Assembly (NCBI GenBank): GCA_049941595.1
Contig: JBNFNA010000004.1
Location: 248,001-312,000, forward strand
DNA from: Pasteurella sp049941595
Lineage (GTDB): Bacteria; Pseudomonadota; Gammaproteobacteria; Enterobacterales; Pasteurellaceae
DNA: 64,000 nt
Reading direction: 5' to 3'
The position numbers and the translations under genes were made by a program. Shown here in pieces: positions 35,907 through 44,801 of the stretch (its first letter is position 1; every line of letters begins with the position of its first letter). The notes beneath the pieces are model-generated. The model made no database searches, had not been told where the DNA came from, and saw only the letters and a list, made by a program, of their open reading frames with translations.

Positions 35907-37112
35907 ATGAAAGTAATTAAAGACAGTGCGATTTATCTATTCAGTGAACTGTTCTCCAAAGTTATTCCTTTTCTACTTCTTCCTTATTTATCACGTAAGC
36001 TTGGCGCAGAAGGTTTTGGTGAGTTGTCATACTTCCAAACTTATTTATCATTATTTTTAATTATTGTGGGGTTGAGCCAAGAAGGGGCAATAGCTCGTTA
36101 TTTCTATTTTTATGGTAAACGTTCGCTCAATTTAGTGGTTTCAACAGGCTATGCTTTCACGCTATTTATGGCGGGGATCATTTTGGTCTTTTGTTTGCTC
36201 GTGCGTTCTGAAATTATGGCTTATTTAGCCATTTCTGCTGTCTTTCAATCTTTTCTCAATGTTCAATTAAGCGTGCGCCAGTGCCAAAAACAGGCGTTGG
36301 CGTATTCCGTCATCCAGTTTTTACTTTCAACAGCATCCACTGTGTTGACCGTGGTATTGCTAGAAATGTATGAAACCAATTTAGTTGAAAAGCGTATTTT
36401 AGCGATCTTATTTGGGAATTTTATTGCCTTTGTGATCGCCTATTTTTTATATAGTCGTAAAACACGCGTTAAGTTCTTCAATCTATCGCAATATAAAAGT
36501 GCCTTGTTATATTTGTGCGGTTTTGGTTTCCCATTGATTTTTCATAATGTGAGTTTATTTTTGCGCGGGCAACTGGATCGTATTTTTATTTATCACCAGT
36601 TTAGCGAAGCAGAGCTCGGTTTGTATGCAATGGGGGCCCAACTTGCTGCTATTTTGATGATTGCCATTCAAGCGGTAAATCGTGCGACGGTGCCTTATTT
36701 TTTTGAAGCCTTTAAGTTAAAGAAAATCAATATTACGCATATTCACAAATGGGCGTGGTATAGCTTATTATTTGTGCCCATTCCATCATTAGTGATGTGG
36801 GCGATTCCAGAATCTGTTGTCGTTTGGCTGTTGGGTGATCAATTTGTTGGTACAAAATACTACATTATCCTATTTTTGATGGCGACCACCTTAGCTGTGC
36901 CATACATCATTTTGGTGAATTACTTGTTTTATTACGGAAAAAATAAACTTATTTCCATTTGTTCTGTCTTATCCACCGTGATTTATGCGATAAGTTTAGT
37001 CGCATTGATGTTTACTAAAATCGAGTATGTACCTTATGCAAGCATCATTGGGGCATTTATGATTTTGCCAGTGTTGTACATTATGACTGCAAGAGTAGGA
37101 AAAACTTTATGA
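35907..37112 (+). CDS. lsgA: Polysaccharide flippase of the Wzx type (LsgA-like)
   Basis: Twelve-span or so membrane protein of the MATE/MOP flippase group (Polysacc_synt) that moves lipid-linked oligosaccharide across the inner membrane. From ATG 35907 it has 401 residues; an in-frame TTG at 35886 is less likely. The family N-terminus is seen in ELFSKVIPFLLLPYLSRKLG, with GEGFGELSYF-like sequence (GAEGFGELSYFQ) following. It resembles H. influenzae LsgA (HI1700). It opens a six-gene polysaccharide block; its stop overlaps the next start by four bases (ATGA). Confidence 0.88.
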   Translation: MKVIKDSAIYLFSELFSKVIPFLLLPYLSRKLGAEGFGELSYFQTYLSLFLIIVGLSQEGAIARYFYFYGKRSLNLVVSTGYAFTLFMAGIILVFCLLVRSEIMAYLAISAVFQSFLNVQLSVRQCQKQALAYSVIQFLLSTASTVLTVVLLEMYETNLVEKRILAILFGNFIAFVIAYFLYSRKTRVKFFNLSQYKSALLYLCGFGFPLIFHNVSLFLRGQLDRIFIYHQFSEAELGLYAMGAQLAAILMIAIQAVNRATVPYFFEAFKLKKINITHIHKWAWYSLLFVPIPSLVMWAIPESVVVWLLGDQFVGTKYYIILFLMATTLAVPYIILVNYLFYYGKNKLISICSVLSTVIYAISLVALMFTKIEYVPYASIIGAFMILPVLYIMTARVGKTL

Positions 37113-38035
37113 ATTTAATGATTTGTTGCACGCCATTACAGGTGTTGATTGCAGAAAAAATTATTGAAAAATATCCAAATGAATCGTTTTATGGCGTAAT
37201 GTTATCAACGGTCAGCAATAAAAAATTTGACTATTATGGTCAACGTTTAGCGCAAAAGTGCGGTCAGTTTTTCACAATGGTTCAACACAAAGATCGCCTC
37301 AATTTGTTAAAGGAAATCATTTACTTAAAACGCCAATTTTCGGGTAAATCTTTTGATAAAGTATTTGTGGCAAACATCAACGATCTACAAATTCAATTTT
37401 TATTAAGTGCGGTCAAATTTAAGCAATTTCATACCTTTGATGATGGCACCATAAATATTGTGCAGAATAGTCTGTTTTACCAAAATGAAACGCCGAGCGT
37501 GATGCGTAAATTGATTAATACGCTTTTGGGCAATGAATACAGTATTCAAGCCTTAAGAAACTTATCGCAAAAGCATTACAGTATTTACAAAGGTTTCAAA
37601 AATATTATTGAGAATGTGGCATATGTGGATTTAGTCGGGCATTGCGACAGTCAGTCTGTGGAAATGGAACCGATAAATGTGTTGCTTGGACAGCCTGTTT
37701 TTCTTGAAGATGACAAAAATATTGCTTTAGCCAATAAGGTGATTTCACAGTTTCATATTCACTATTATTTACCGCATCCGAGAGAAAAATATCGTTTAGA
37801 AAATGTTGAGTATATTGATACCGAATTTATTTTTGAAGACTATATCATTCAGCAATGTAAGCAGAAAAAATACCGTATTTATACCTATTTCAGCAGTGCG
37901 ATCTTAAATATTATGAATAAAAGCGACAATATTGAGGTGATAGCCTTGAAAATTGATACGGGCAATCCTGATTTTGATGCGTGCTATGATTTATTTGATG
38001 AAGTCGGTGTGAATGTCATTGACATAAGAGATTGA
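37109..38035 (+). CDS. lsgB: GT52 family sialyltransferase-like protein (LsgB-like)
   Basis: Glycosyltransferase of family 52, which includes lipooligosaccharide sialyltransferases. It has 308 residues starting MNLMICCTPLQVLIAEKIIE, close to H. influenzae LsgB (HI1699). The two bacterial sialyltransferase motifs are visible: D-D-G in TFDDGTINI and H-P in YLPHPREKYR. It would use CMP-sialic acid as donor, but the acceptor and even the sugar are inferred. Uptake sequences occur at 37256-37264 and 37405-37413. It overlaps lsgA by four bases and is one base before the next gene. Confidence 0.85.
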   Translation: MNLMICCTPLQVLIAEKIIEKYPNESFYGVMLSTVSNKKFDYYGQRLAQKCGQFFTMVQHKDRLNLLKEIIYLKRQFSGKSFDKVFVANINDLQIQFLLSAVKFKQFHTFDDGTINIVQNSLFYQNETPSVMRKLINTLLGNEYSIQALRNLSQKHYSIYKGFKNIIENVAYVDLVGHCDSQSVEMEPINVLLGQPVFLEDDKNIALANKVISQFHIHYYLPHPREKYRLENVEYIDTEFIFEDYIIQQCKQKKYRIYTYFSSAILNIMNKSDNIEVIALKIDTGNPDFDACYDLFDEVGVNVIDIRD

Positions 38036-38036
38036 T

Positions 38037-38816
38037 ATGAAAAAGTTTTTAATTTCTTTAGAAAAAGATCAACATCGCCGTGAGTTGTTTTTCCAACAGC
38101 CTGATACACAGGATTTTGAAGTGTATTCTGCGATTAATACGATGAATCAAACTTGGGAAAATTTGACCGCACTTTTCAATGTTGATCAATTCCAACAGCG
38201 CTATGGCAGAGCAGTGACTAAAGGTGAGATCGGATGTACTTTAAGCCATTTAGGTGTGTATCAAAAAATTGTCGATGATCAGACAATTGCCGAAGACGAA
38301 TATTGCTTAGTTTGCGAAGACGATGCGCTATTTAATCAACATTTTCAGCAAAATGTGACTGCACTTTTACAGCAAGAAACGCAAGTGGATTTGATTTTAG
38401 TTGGACAATCAAAAATCTTACAGTTTAATGACAGTGAGTTAGAGATTAATTACCCAGTGACTTTTTCGTTGTTGTGTAAAAAAATTGCGAATACCGAGTT
38501 TTTCTATGCTTATCCTTATAAAGATTATTTTGCAGGCACGGTGGCATATTTAATTAAAAAATCGGCTGCAAGATCCTTTTTAATGCAAGTACAACAGCAT
38601 AAAACTGCTTTTTGGTTGGCGGACGATTTTATTTTATTCCAACAACAATTTGGGATAAAAAGTAAAGTGGTTCGCCCGTTATTGGCGATTGAAAACCCAG
38701 CGTTAGTCAGTAATTTAGAGAATTTGCGTGGTTCCATTGCCAATAGTTTTTGGAAAAAACTGATGAAGTATCCATTAAAAAAACTCTTCGCTATTATGAG
38801 AAATTTAGGAAACTAG
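38037..38816 (+). CDS. Glycosyltransferase family 25 (LPS type)
   Basis: Cytoplasmic-face transferase of 259 residues from the family of LgtB/LgtE/Lex2B galactosyl- and glucosyltransferases. Marks are FLISLEKDQHRRELFFQQ at the start, GEIGCTLSHLGVYQKIV, and the metal-binding-like CEDDALF. The far end AYLIKKSAARSFL and ADDFILFQ fit the family. Donor and linkage cannot be read from sequence. It has no clear equivalent that I recall in the Rd lsg locus. It is tightly packed with its neighbours (1-base gaps). Confidence 0.82.
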   Translation: MKKFLISLEKDQHRRELFFQQPDTQDFEVYSAINTMNQTWENLTALFNVDQFQQRYGRAVTKGEIGCTLSHLGVYQKIVDDQTIAEDEYCLVCEDDALFNQHFQQNVTALLQQETQVDLILVGQSKILQFNDSELEINYPVTFSLLCKKIANTEFFYAYPYKDYFAGTVAYLIKKSAARSFLMQVQQHKTAFWLADDFILFQQQFGIKSKVVRPLLAIENPALVSNLENLRGSIANSFWKKLMKYPLKKLFAIMRNLGN

Positions 38817-38817
38817 T

Positions 38818-40053
38818 ATGTCAGCATTATTTAACTTTTTTTATCTGTATGATCCTTGGCTATGGCATTTTTTCCGAATGGCATTTTTTGTTGGTGGCGT
38901 TGCCATTTTTGCATTAGCCTATCGCCTTTACCGCCAAAGCAAGGTGCGTATTGAAAGCAATAATGGCGCAATGGCTTCACCACAAGGCATCTCACTGCCA
39001 ATTGATAGTATCGTGGTGATTGTGGCACTTATTTTAGCCAGTGCATTACCAATGCTAGTTCACGGCACAGGCGAGCTTGGTGTGGTCAAGATGTATGTCA
39101 AAATGTTGGCTCTCTTTTTATTTGGTGTCGCAATTTATAACCTGTTTTATCAGCATAATTTGGGCAAAGCACAATGTGTGCGTGATATGAATATGGGGAT
39201 TGTGATCCAAGCGGTGATCGGGTTCGTGGCTTTAACTGGGTTGTCATTCGCTATTGATTTAGCGTTATCGACCAATGTGGTGTTGCCACGTTTTTATGGT
39301 TCAGAACAAGAATATCGCTTATATAACATTACCTCATCAGCATTTTTCCAGTTAAGCATTTTCTATTTGTTTTTATTGCATTTTTTATTGGCATATCACG
39401 CCAAAGGTAACGGATTATCACCGATTATTTTATTTTTATTACTTTGCATTGGCGTGATTTCTGGGCGCACTTTCTTTGTCTTTTCGGTGTTGAGTATATT
39501 GCTGTATTTTAAATGGCGTTATTTGCCCGCATTAATTGTGTTTGCAGTGATGGTGTTAGTGTTAGCAATGAATTTTGCTGATAACAAATATGTTGCCCAC
39601 GCTTTAGAGCCCGTGATCAATTTATTATCACACCAAGATGTCACCAAATTGAGTTCATCTTCCGATAATTTAGTGAAAAACCATTTATTTATTCCTACAA
39701 TGAAGCAACTTTTAGTGGGTGATGGTTATTATTTCACGCCAGATGGACGCTATTACGGCGGCACAGATTCGGGCTTTTTACGCCAAGTGTTATATGGTGG
39801 TGTTGGTTATTTGTTTATCTGTTTCGTGTTTACTGTCTATTTTATAAAACGCATTGCAGATAACTGGTTTGGTGGTAGCTACAAGTTTTTATTATCGACA
39901 TTATTCCTGTTAAGTGTCTTGCACATTAAAGCAGATACTTATGCGTTTCCGGGCTTGATGTTTGTGTTAATTATGTTTTTATCTTTGTTTGGACAAAGTG
40001 GCAAAATGATTTATTTATTCAAACCTATTTCATCAAACCAAGGAGCAGAATAA
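38818..40053 (+). CDS. Polymerase/ligase-like polysaccharide membrane protein (Wzy/WaaL type)
   Basis: Integral membrane protein of 411 residues with about ten to twelve spans and a larger periplasmic loop near residues 245-330 (SHQDVTKLSSSSDN to GGTDSGFLRQVLYGG). The layout and the GVISGRTFFVFSVLSILLYF stretch fit the O-antigen polymerase/ligase superfamily. Wzy polymerases and WaaL ligases are hard to tell apart, so either role is possible. Being next to a Wzx-type flippase it probably acts on the flipped oligosaccharide. The stop overlaps the next start by one base. Confidence 0.7.
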   Translation: MSALFNFFYLYDPWLWHFFRMAFFVGGVAIFALAYRLYRQSKVRIESNNGAMASPQGISLPIDSIVVIVALILASALPMLVHGTGELGVVKMYVKMLALFLFGVAIYNLFYQHNLGKAQCVRDMNMGIVIQAVIGFVALTGLSFAIDLALSTNVVLPRFYGSEQEYRLYNITSSAFFQLSIFYLFLLHFLLAYHAKGNGLSPIILFLLLCIGVISGRTFFVFSVLSILLYFKWRYLPALIVFAVMVLVLAMNFADNKYVAHALEPVINLLSHQDVTKLSSSSDNLVKNHLFIPTMKQLLVGDGYYFTPDGRYYGGTDSGFLRQVLYGGVGYLFICFVFTVYFIKRIADNWFGGSYKFLLSTLFLLSVLHIKADTYAFPGLMFVLIMFLSLFGQSGKMIYLFKPISSNQGAE

Positions 40054-40937
40054 TGTTTAGCATTATTGTGCCATCTTATAATCGTAAAGATGAAATCCCA
40101 GCGCTTTTAGCTAGTTTAGAAGCGCAAAAATCCCATAATTTTGAAGTGATTATCGTGGATGATTGCTCTGTTGAGCCAGTGAAAATTAAACCAGCTTATT
40201 CATTTGCATATCAAGTGATTCGCAATGAGAAAAACCTTGGTGCGGCAGAAAGTCGTAATGTTGGGGCGAGAGCTGCAACAAAACCGTGGTTATTATTTTT
40301 AGACGATGATGATCGTTTTGATGCGGAAAAATGTGCTCATTTAGCAGAAAAAATTGCACAAAATCCCGAAGTGAATTTTGTGTATCACCCAGCTAAATGC
40401 ATTATGGTGAATGAAAGTTTTTCTTATGTGACGCACCCATTCAGCGACACTCAAGCGCTAACTCTCGATAACATTTTGCTCGCCAATAAAATCGGTGGAA
40501 TGCCGATGATTGGTGTGAAAAAAGATCTGTTTTTAAAAGTCGGTGGTTTGGCGACTGATTTACGGTCTTTAGAGGATTATGAGTTTTTGTTAAAGCTCAT
40601 TTCAGATCCTGAATTTAAACCATTATATATTGATCGTGCCTTAACGATTTGTACTTTCCATACTAATCGTGCCAGCGTTTCAACGAATACGCAACATACC
40701 GAAAAAGCGATTGAGCAAATCAAAGTGCGGTATGTAAAGACAGAAATTCAAGCGAAAAACTTTGAGCAAAATGCCTTGTATATGTTGGCTTATCCACACG
40801 TGATGAATTTATCACGCAAAGCTGCAAAATATTATTTTGCACTATTTAGAAAAACCTTAAAGATCAAATATCTTGTGGTAACGTTAGTGACTCTCATTTC
40901 GCCAACGTTAGCAATTAACCTCAAAAGGTTCGTATAA
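40053..40937 (+). CDS. Glycosyltransferase family 2
   Basis: GT-A fold transferase of 294 residues. The N-terminus MFSIIVPSYNRKDEIPALLA and the nucleotide-site VDDCS are typical, and the metal-binding LFLDDDDRF is at about residue 87. Later come LEDYEFLLKL (the ED base-type motif) and FHTNRASVS. It likely adds one sugar to the lipooligosaccharide extension; donor unknown. Its place corresponds to the LsgD/LsgE transferases of H. influenzae, but I cannot assign which. It overlaps both neighbours by one base. Confidence 0.85.
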   Translation: MFSIIVPSYNRKDEIPALLASLEAQKSHNFEVIIVDDCSVEPVKIKPAYSFAYQVIRNEKNLGAAESRNVGARAATKPWLLFLDDDDRFDAEKCAHLAEKIAQNPEVNFVYHPAKCIMVNESFSYVTHPFSDTQALTLDNILLANKIGGMPMIGVKKDLFLKVGGLATDLRSLEDYEFLLKLISDPEFKPLYIDRALTICTFHTNRASVSTNTQHTEKAIEQIKVRYVKTEIQAKNFEQNALYMLAYPHVMNLSRKAAKYYFALFRKTLKIKYLVVTLVTLISPTLAINLKRFV

Positions 40938-41740
40938 TGAAATTTTCCGTTTTAATGTCGCTATATATTAAAGAAAATCCACAATATTTACGGGAATGTT
41001 TTGAAAGCCTACAAGTGCAAACATTGCCAGCGGATGAAATTGTCTTAGTGTTTGATGGCCCTGTAACGCCAGAATTAGAAGCGGTTGTGACTGAATTTGA
41101 AGCTGTTTTGCCGATTAAAAAAGTGAAGTTGGAGAAAAATCGTGGTTTAGGCAAAGCCTTAAATGAAGGCTTATTACATTGCAGTTATGATTGGGTATTT
41201 CGAATGGATACTGATGATATTTGTGTGCCAACACGCTTTGAACAACAAATTAATTTTATCAAACAACATCCTGAAACAGTGATTGTTGGTGGACAGATTG
41301 CAGAGTTTGGCCAGACTGTTGATGATATTGTAAGCTACCGTAATGTGCCGACAGATAAAGAGGGGATTATTAAATTTACCCAGAAACGTTGCCCTTTTAA
41401 CCATATGACAGTGGCATATCAGAAAAGCGCGGTATTAGCTTGTGGCGGTTATGAAGATCTACAAGAAGATTATTACTTGTGGATCAAATTAGTGGCAAGC
41501 GGTAAAAATGTGGCGAATTTACCTGAAATATTAGTTTATGCGCGAGTTGGTAATGGAATGGTTGGACGTCGCCGTGGTATTGAGCAAGCAAAAGCAGAAT
41601 GGCGTTTATTTAAACTGAAATATCGTTTGAAAATGCAAGGTTTGCTTAGCGGTTTATTCACTTTTTTATTACGTTCCTTACCGCGTTTATTGCCAACATC
41701 ATTATTACAAATTGTTTATCGATTATTTTTAAGAAAGTAG
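40937..41740 (+). CDS. lsgF: Glycosyltransferase family 2 (LsgF/AmsE-like)
   Basis: GT2 enzyme of 267 residues beginning MKFSVLMSLYIKENPQYLRE, very close to H. influenzae LsgF (HI1695). The GT-A motifs are FDGPVT, the DxD-type FRMDTDDIC and the acidic EDYYLWIKL. A basic and hydrophobic C-terminus (LFTFLLRSLPRLLPTS) suggests membrane contact. It is the last sugar-transfer gene of the cluster; mltB starts 10 bases later on the same strand. Confidence 0.88.
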   Translation: MKFSVLMSLYIKENPQYLRECFESLQVQTLPADEIVLVFDGPVTPELEAVVTEFEAVLPIKKVKLEKNRGLGKALNEGLLHCSYDWVFRMDTDDICVPTRFEQQINFIKQHPETVIVGGQIAEFGQTVDDIVSYRNVPTDKEGIIKFTQKRCPFNHMTVAYQKSAVLACGGYEDLQEDYYLWIKLVASGKNVANLPEILVYARVGNGMVGRRRGIEQAKAEWRLFKLKYRLKMQGLLSGLFTFLLRSLPRLLPTSLLQIVYRLFLRK

Positions 41741-41750
41741 GAAAGCTATC

Positions 41751-42845
41751 GTGTTATTAAAACTTATTTATACAGCCAGTGCCTTACTGGCTTGTGCTCT
41801 ATTTGCAGGCTGTTCAAGTTATCCCGAAATTAACCCGCTTGATAGCGATGCACAATACAACAATATGCGTACTGTCGAGAATTTTGATGATTATGTGAAG
41901 TTCTTAAAAGGTAAAGCGAAGGGAGAAGGTGTATCCGATAAAGTGTTACACGAGCATCAGCAAATTCGTTATATTCAAAAAGCGGTGGATCTGGATCGCC
42001 AACAGGCTGGTAAAATTCGTAAGCGTGATCCTAATGAGCCTGTTCGTTTAAATCCGAATGGCACCACGAATTATCTCAATCGTGTGTTGACGCAGCGTAA
42101 AGTGGATGTGGCATCAGAACGTTATTGGGAACAACAAAAACAGCTAGAACAAGCTAGCCAACGCTTTGGAGTGCAAAAAGAATATTTGCTTTCCCTTTGG
42201 GGAATGGAGAGTAGTTTTGGTTATTATCAAGGCAACTATGATGTGCTTTCTGTGCTAGCGACGTTGGCTTTTGAAGGGCGCCGTGAAAAACTGTTCAGCA
42301 AAGAATTTGTCTCTGCGATGAAAATGTTAGAGCGACAAGATATTCCACGCCAAAGAATGTTAGGTTCTTGGGCGGGCGCAATGGGGCAAACGCAGTTTAT
42401 GCCAAGTTCTTATTTGCGTTATGCCGCTGATGGCAACCAAGATGGTGAAAAAGATATTTGGAAAAACCATTATGACGTTTTTGCTTCTATCGCCAGCTAC
42501 TTGAGCACCGTCGGCTGGAATAAAAATGTACCTTGGGGGGTTGAAGTTCAGTTAACTCAACCGCTATCACTTGATATTTCGGGCATCGAAAAAGAGAAAA
42601 AACGTTCTTTAAATGAATGGCAAAATCTAGGCATTACGTTGAAATCTTTCTCGCCAGAAGAACAACAAAAATTAACCGCACTTTCGACGAGTGATTTATG
42701 GTTGGTTCGTCCGGATCGTGAAGTAGGGCGTGTTTTCCTCGTATCAAACAATTATCGTACCTTGTTAGATTGGAATCGTTCAAACTATTTTGCGGTGAGC
42801 ATTGGTATGTTTGCTGACAGAATTAAACAACAAGTAGGTTTATAA
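41751..42845 (+). CDS. mltB: Membrane-bound lytic murein transglycosylase B
   Basis: Lipoprotein that cleaves the glycan strands of peptidoglycan, leaving 1,6-anhydro ends. It has 364 residues from a GTG start with AGGAAAG upstream. The lipobox is LFAG-C21. The catalytic glutamate is E153 in LSLWGMESSFG, and GAMGQTQFMPSSYL is the family-3 motif. The released anhydro-muropeptides are what AmpG (at 2.1 kb) imports. It sits at the end of the polysaccharide cluster with a 10-base gap, so it is probably co-transcribed. It also contains an uptake sequence near 42677. Confidence 0.93.
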   Translation: MLLKLIYTASALLACALFAGCSSYPEINPLDSDAQYNNMRTVENFDDYVKFLKGKAKGEGVSDKVLHEHQQIRYIQKAVDLDRQQAGKIRKRDPNEPVRLNPNGTTNYLNRVLTQRKVDVASERYWEQQKQLEQASQRFGVQKEYLLSLWGMESSFGYYQGNYDVLSVLATLAFEGRREKLFSKEFVSAMKMLERQDIPRQRMLGSWAGAMGQTQFMPSSYLRYAADGNQDGEKDIWKNHYDVFASIASYLSTVGWNKNVPWGVEVQLTQPLSLDISGIEKEKKRSLNEWQNLGITLKSFSPEEQQKLTALSTSDLWLVRPDREVGRVFLVSNNYRTLLDWNRSNYFAVSIGMFADRIKQQVGL

Positions 42846-42851
42846 CCGATT

Positions 42852-42895
42852 AAGTGCGGTGGAATTTTAAAACTTTTTTAAAAAACACCGCACTT
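42852..42895 (+). terminator. Inverted uptake-sequence pair ending the lsg-mltB unit
   Basis: AAGTGCGGT (42852-42860) and ACCGCACTT (42887-42895) with an A/T-rich 26-base loop that can itself pair (TTTTAA with TTAAAA), followed by TTTT. It lies 6 bases past the mltB stop. Confidence 0.75.
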
Positions 42896-43044
42896 TTTAT
42901 ATTCTGTCTTTTGAAATTTAATTTGCCAGAGAAAAACGATGCATTGCTAACATTCTTTTGCTAGAATCCTCTGGAAAAACACCTCTCTTTTTTATCTGTT
43001 TTTCATCACTTCTTCTTTATTTTTGAAATAACTTGGAAACAATA

Positions 43045-44355
43045 ATGGAAAACCAATCTTTTCTAAATCGATTTTTTAAATTATCTGAGAAAAATACCAG
43101 CGTAAAAACTGAAGTTATCGCCGGTATTACAACGTTCTTCACAATGGTCTATATCGTTTTTGTTAACCCATCAATTTTGGGCGATGCAGGTATGGACAAA
43201 CAAGTGGTCTTTGTTACAACTTGTTTAATTGCTGCATTGGGTACAATGGCAATGGGCTTATTCAGTAACTTACCTATCGCACTTGCGCCAGCAATGGGGC
43301 TCAACGCCTTTTTCGCTTATGTGGTTGTGAGCAAATTAGGCTATCCTTGGGAAATCGGTATGGGCGCAATTTTCTGGGGTTCAATTGGCTTGCTCGTATT
43401 AACGATTTTCCAAATTCGTTATTGGTTAATGGCGTCAATTCCTTTGGGCTTGCGTGTTGGTATTGGTGCCGGTATCGGTTTATTTATCGCACTTATTGGC
43501 TTCAAAAATATGGGCGTAGTAGTGCCAAACCCAGTGACCTTAGTGGCATTAGGTGAATTGCACGATCCAAAAGTGTTATTAGGTATCTTAGGTTTCTTTA
43601 TTATCGTGGTATTAGCTGCACGTAATATTTATTCTGGTGTGTTAGTGTCTATCGCAGTGGTGACTGGATTAGCCTTCTTCGTTGATCCAGCAGTTACCTT
43701 CAAAGGTGTGATTTCTCTGCCACCAAGTTTAGCGCCAGTTGTAGGTAAAGTAGATATTGCCGGGGCATTAGATACCGCATTACTGGGCATTATTTTCTCA
43801 TTTTTACTCGTGAACTTATTTGACTCATCTGGCACTTTATTAGGCGTAACGGATAAAGCGGGCTTTAGTGATGAGAAAGGACGTTTCCCTAAAATGAAAC
43901 AAGCTTTATATGTGGACAGCGTGAGTGCCGTTGCTGGTTCATATATGGGGACTTCAGCGATCAGTACTTACATTGAAAGTGGTGCGGGTGTATCCGTTGG
44001 TGGACGTACGGGCTTAACTGCTGTTGTAGTGGGTATTTTATTCTTGTTGACCATTTTCTTATCACCACTTGCAAGCGTTGTGCCAGCTTATGCAACGGCA
44101 GGTGCATTGGTGTATGTAGGGATTTTAATGGCATCAAGTTTGATTCGTGTAAAATGGGAAGATTTAACCGAAGCAACACCTGCGTTCATTACCGCAGCAA
44201 TGATGCCATTTACTTATTCAATTACGGAAGGTATCGCATTTGGTTTCATTAGCTACTGCATTATGAAAACGTGCACTGGCCGTATTAGAGAAGTTAACGC
44301 GCCAGTTTGGGTTGTTTCACTTCTATTTATGGCGAAATTTATCTGGGTTGGTTAA
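43045..44355 (+). CDS. purP: Adenine permease (NCS2 family, AdeP/PurP-like)
   Basis: Inner-membrane nucleobase:proton symporter; overall similarity is to E. coli adenine permease PurP/AdeP. It has 436 residues from ATG 43045. Shared segments are AGITTFFTMVYIVFVNPSIL, ALAPAMGLNAFFAYVV, VNLFDSSGTLLGVTDKAG and YIESGAGVSVGGRTGLTAVV. NLFDSSGT rather than VFDATGT at the substrate region separates it from the GhxP-type permease at 5.3 kb. No good PurR box was seen before it. A DsrE-like gene starts one base after its stop. Confidence 0.88.
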   Translation: MENQSFLNRFFKLSEKNTSVKTEVIAGITTFFTMVYIVFVNPSILGDAGMDKQVVFVTTCLIAALGTMAMGLFSNLPIALAPAMGLNAFFAYVVVSKLGYPWEIGMGAIFWGSIGLLVLTIFQIRYWLMASIPLGLRVGIGAGIGLFIALIGFKNMGVVVPNPVTLVALGELHDPKVLLGILGFFIIVVLAARNIYSGVLVSIAVVTGLAFFVDPAVTFKGVISLPPSLAPVVGKVDIAGALDTALLGIIFSFLLVNLFDSSGTLLGVTDKAGFSDEKGRFPKMKQALYVDSVSAVAGSYMGTSAISTYIESGAGVSVGGRTGLTAVVVGILFLLTIFLSPLASVVPAYATAGALVYVGILMASSLIRVKWEDLTEATPAFITAAMMPFTYSITEGIAFGFISYCIMKTCTGRIREVNAPVWVVSLLFMAKFIWVG

Positions 44356-44356
44356 T

Positions 44357-44713
44357 ATGCAAAAAATTCTGTTTATTATTCACGCAGCACCTTACGGCAA
44401 TGAAAGTTTTTTCAGTGCCTTAAGATTGGCTTTGCAATTGCAAGATCAGCATAAACGTGCGGTGGATTTAAAATTATTTTTAATGTCAGATGCAGTGACA
44501 GGTGGGCTTGCTAAACAAAATCCTGCTGAAGGTTATCACTTGCAACAGGCTTTGGAAATTTTAACCGCACAAGGTGCAGCAGTGAAATTATGTAAAACCT
44601 GTACCAATGCACGAGGTGTGACAGATCTTCCACTTGCTGAAGGCGTTGAAATTGGCACTTTGTCTGAACTTGCAGATTGGACAATGGAAGCCGATAAAGT
44701 ATTAAACTTTTAA
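44357..44713 (+). CDS. DsrE/DsrF-like family protein
   Basis: Cytoplasmic protein of 118 residues with the DsrE/YchN fold pattern: MQKILFIIHAAPYGNESFFS at the start, then LFLMSDAV and a cysteine pair in LCKTCTNARG. Relatives take part in sulfur relay or are of unknown role. The CKTC cysteines are placed like the active cysteine of the family. It begins one base after the purP stop, so the two are coupled; a functional link to adenine uptake is not evident. Confidence 0.82.
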   Translation: MQKILFIIHAAPYGNESFFSALRLALQLQDQHKRAVDLKLFLMSDAVTGGLAKQNPAEGYHLQQALEILTAQGAAVKLCKTCTNARGVTDLPLAEGVEIGTLSELADWTMEADKVLNF

Positions 44714-44719
44714 TCAAAA

Positions 44720-44748
44720 AAGTGCGGTAAAATAGACCGCACTTTTTC
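44720..44748 (+). terminator. Inverted uptake-sequence terminator after the DsrE gene
   Basis: AAGTGCGGT (44720-44728) and ACCGCACTT (44736-44744), stem of 11 bp or more with a 7-base loop, then TTTTT. Confidence 0.82.
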
Positions 44749-44801
44749 TCATCTATCCCTTGTAAAAATTGGCATTACTACTCAGGAGAGAGCAATATTC
44801 T

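Noticed and set aside
42930..42960. PurR box before purP (ACGATGCATTGC)
   Set aside because: Only a half-site level match; the central CG is not flanked by the required A and T triplets.
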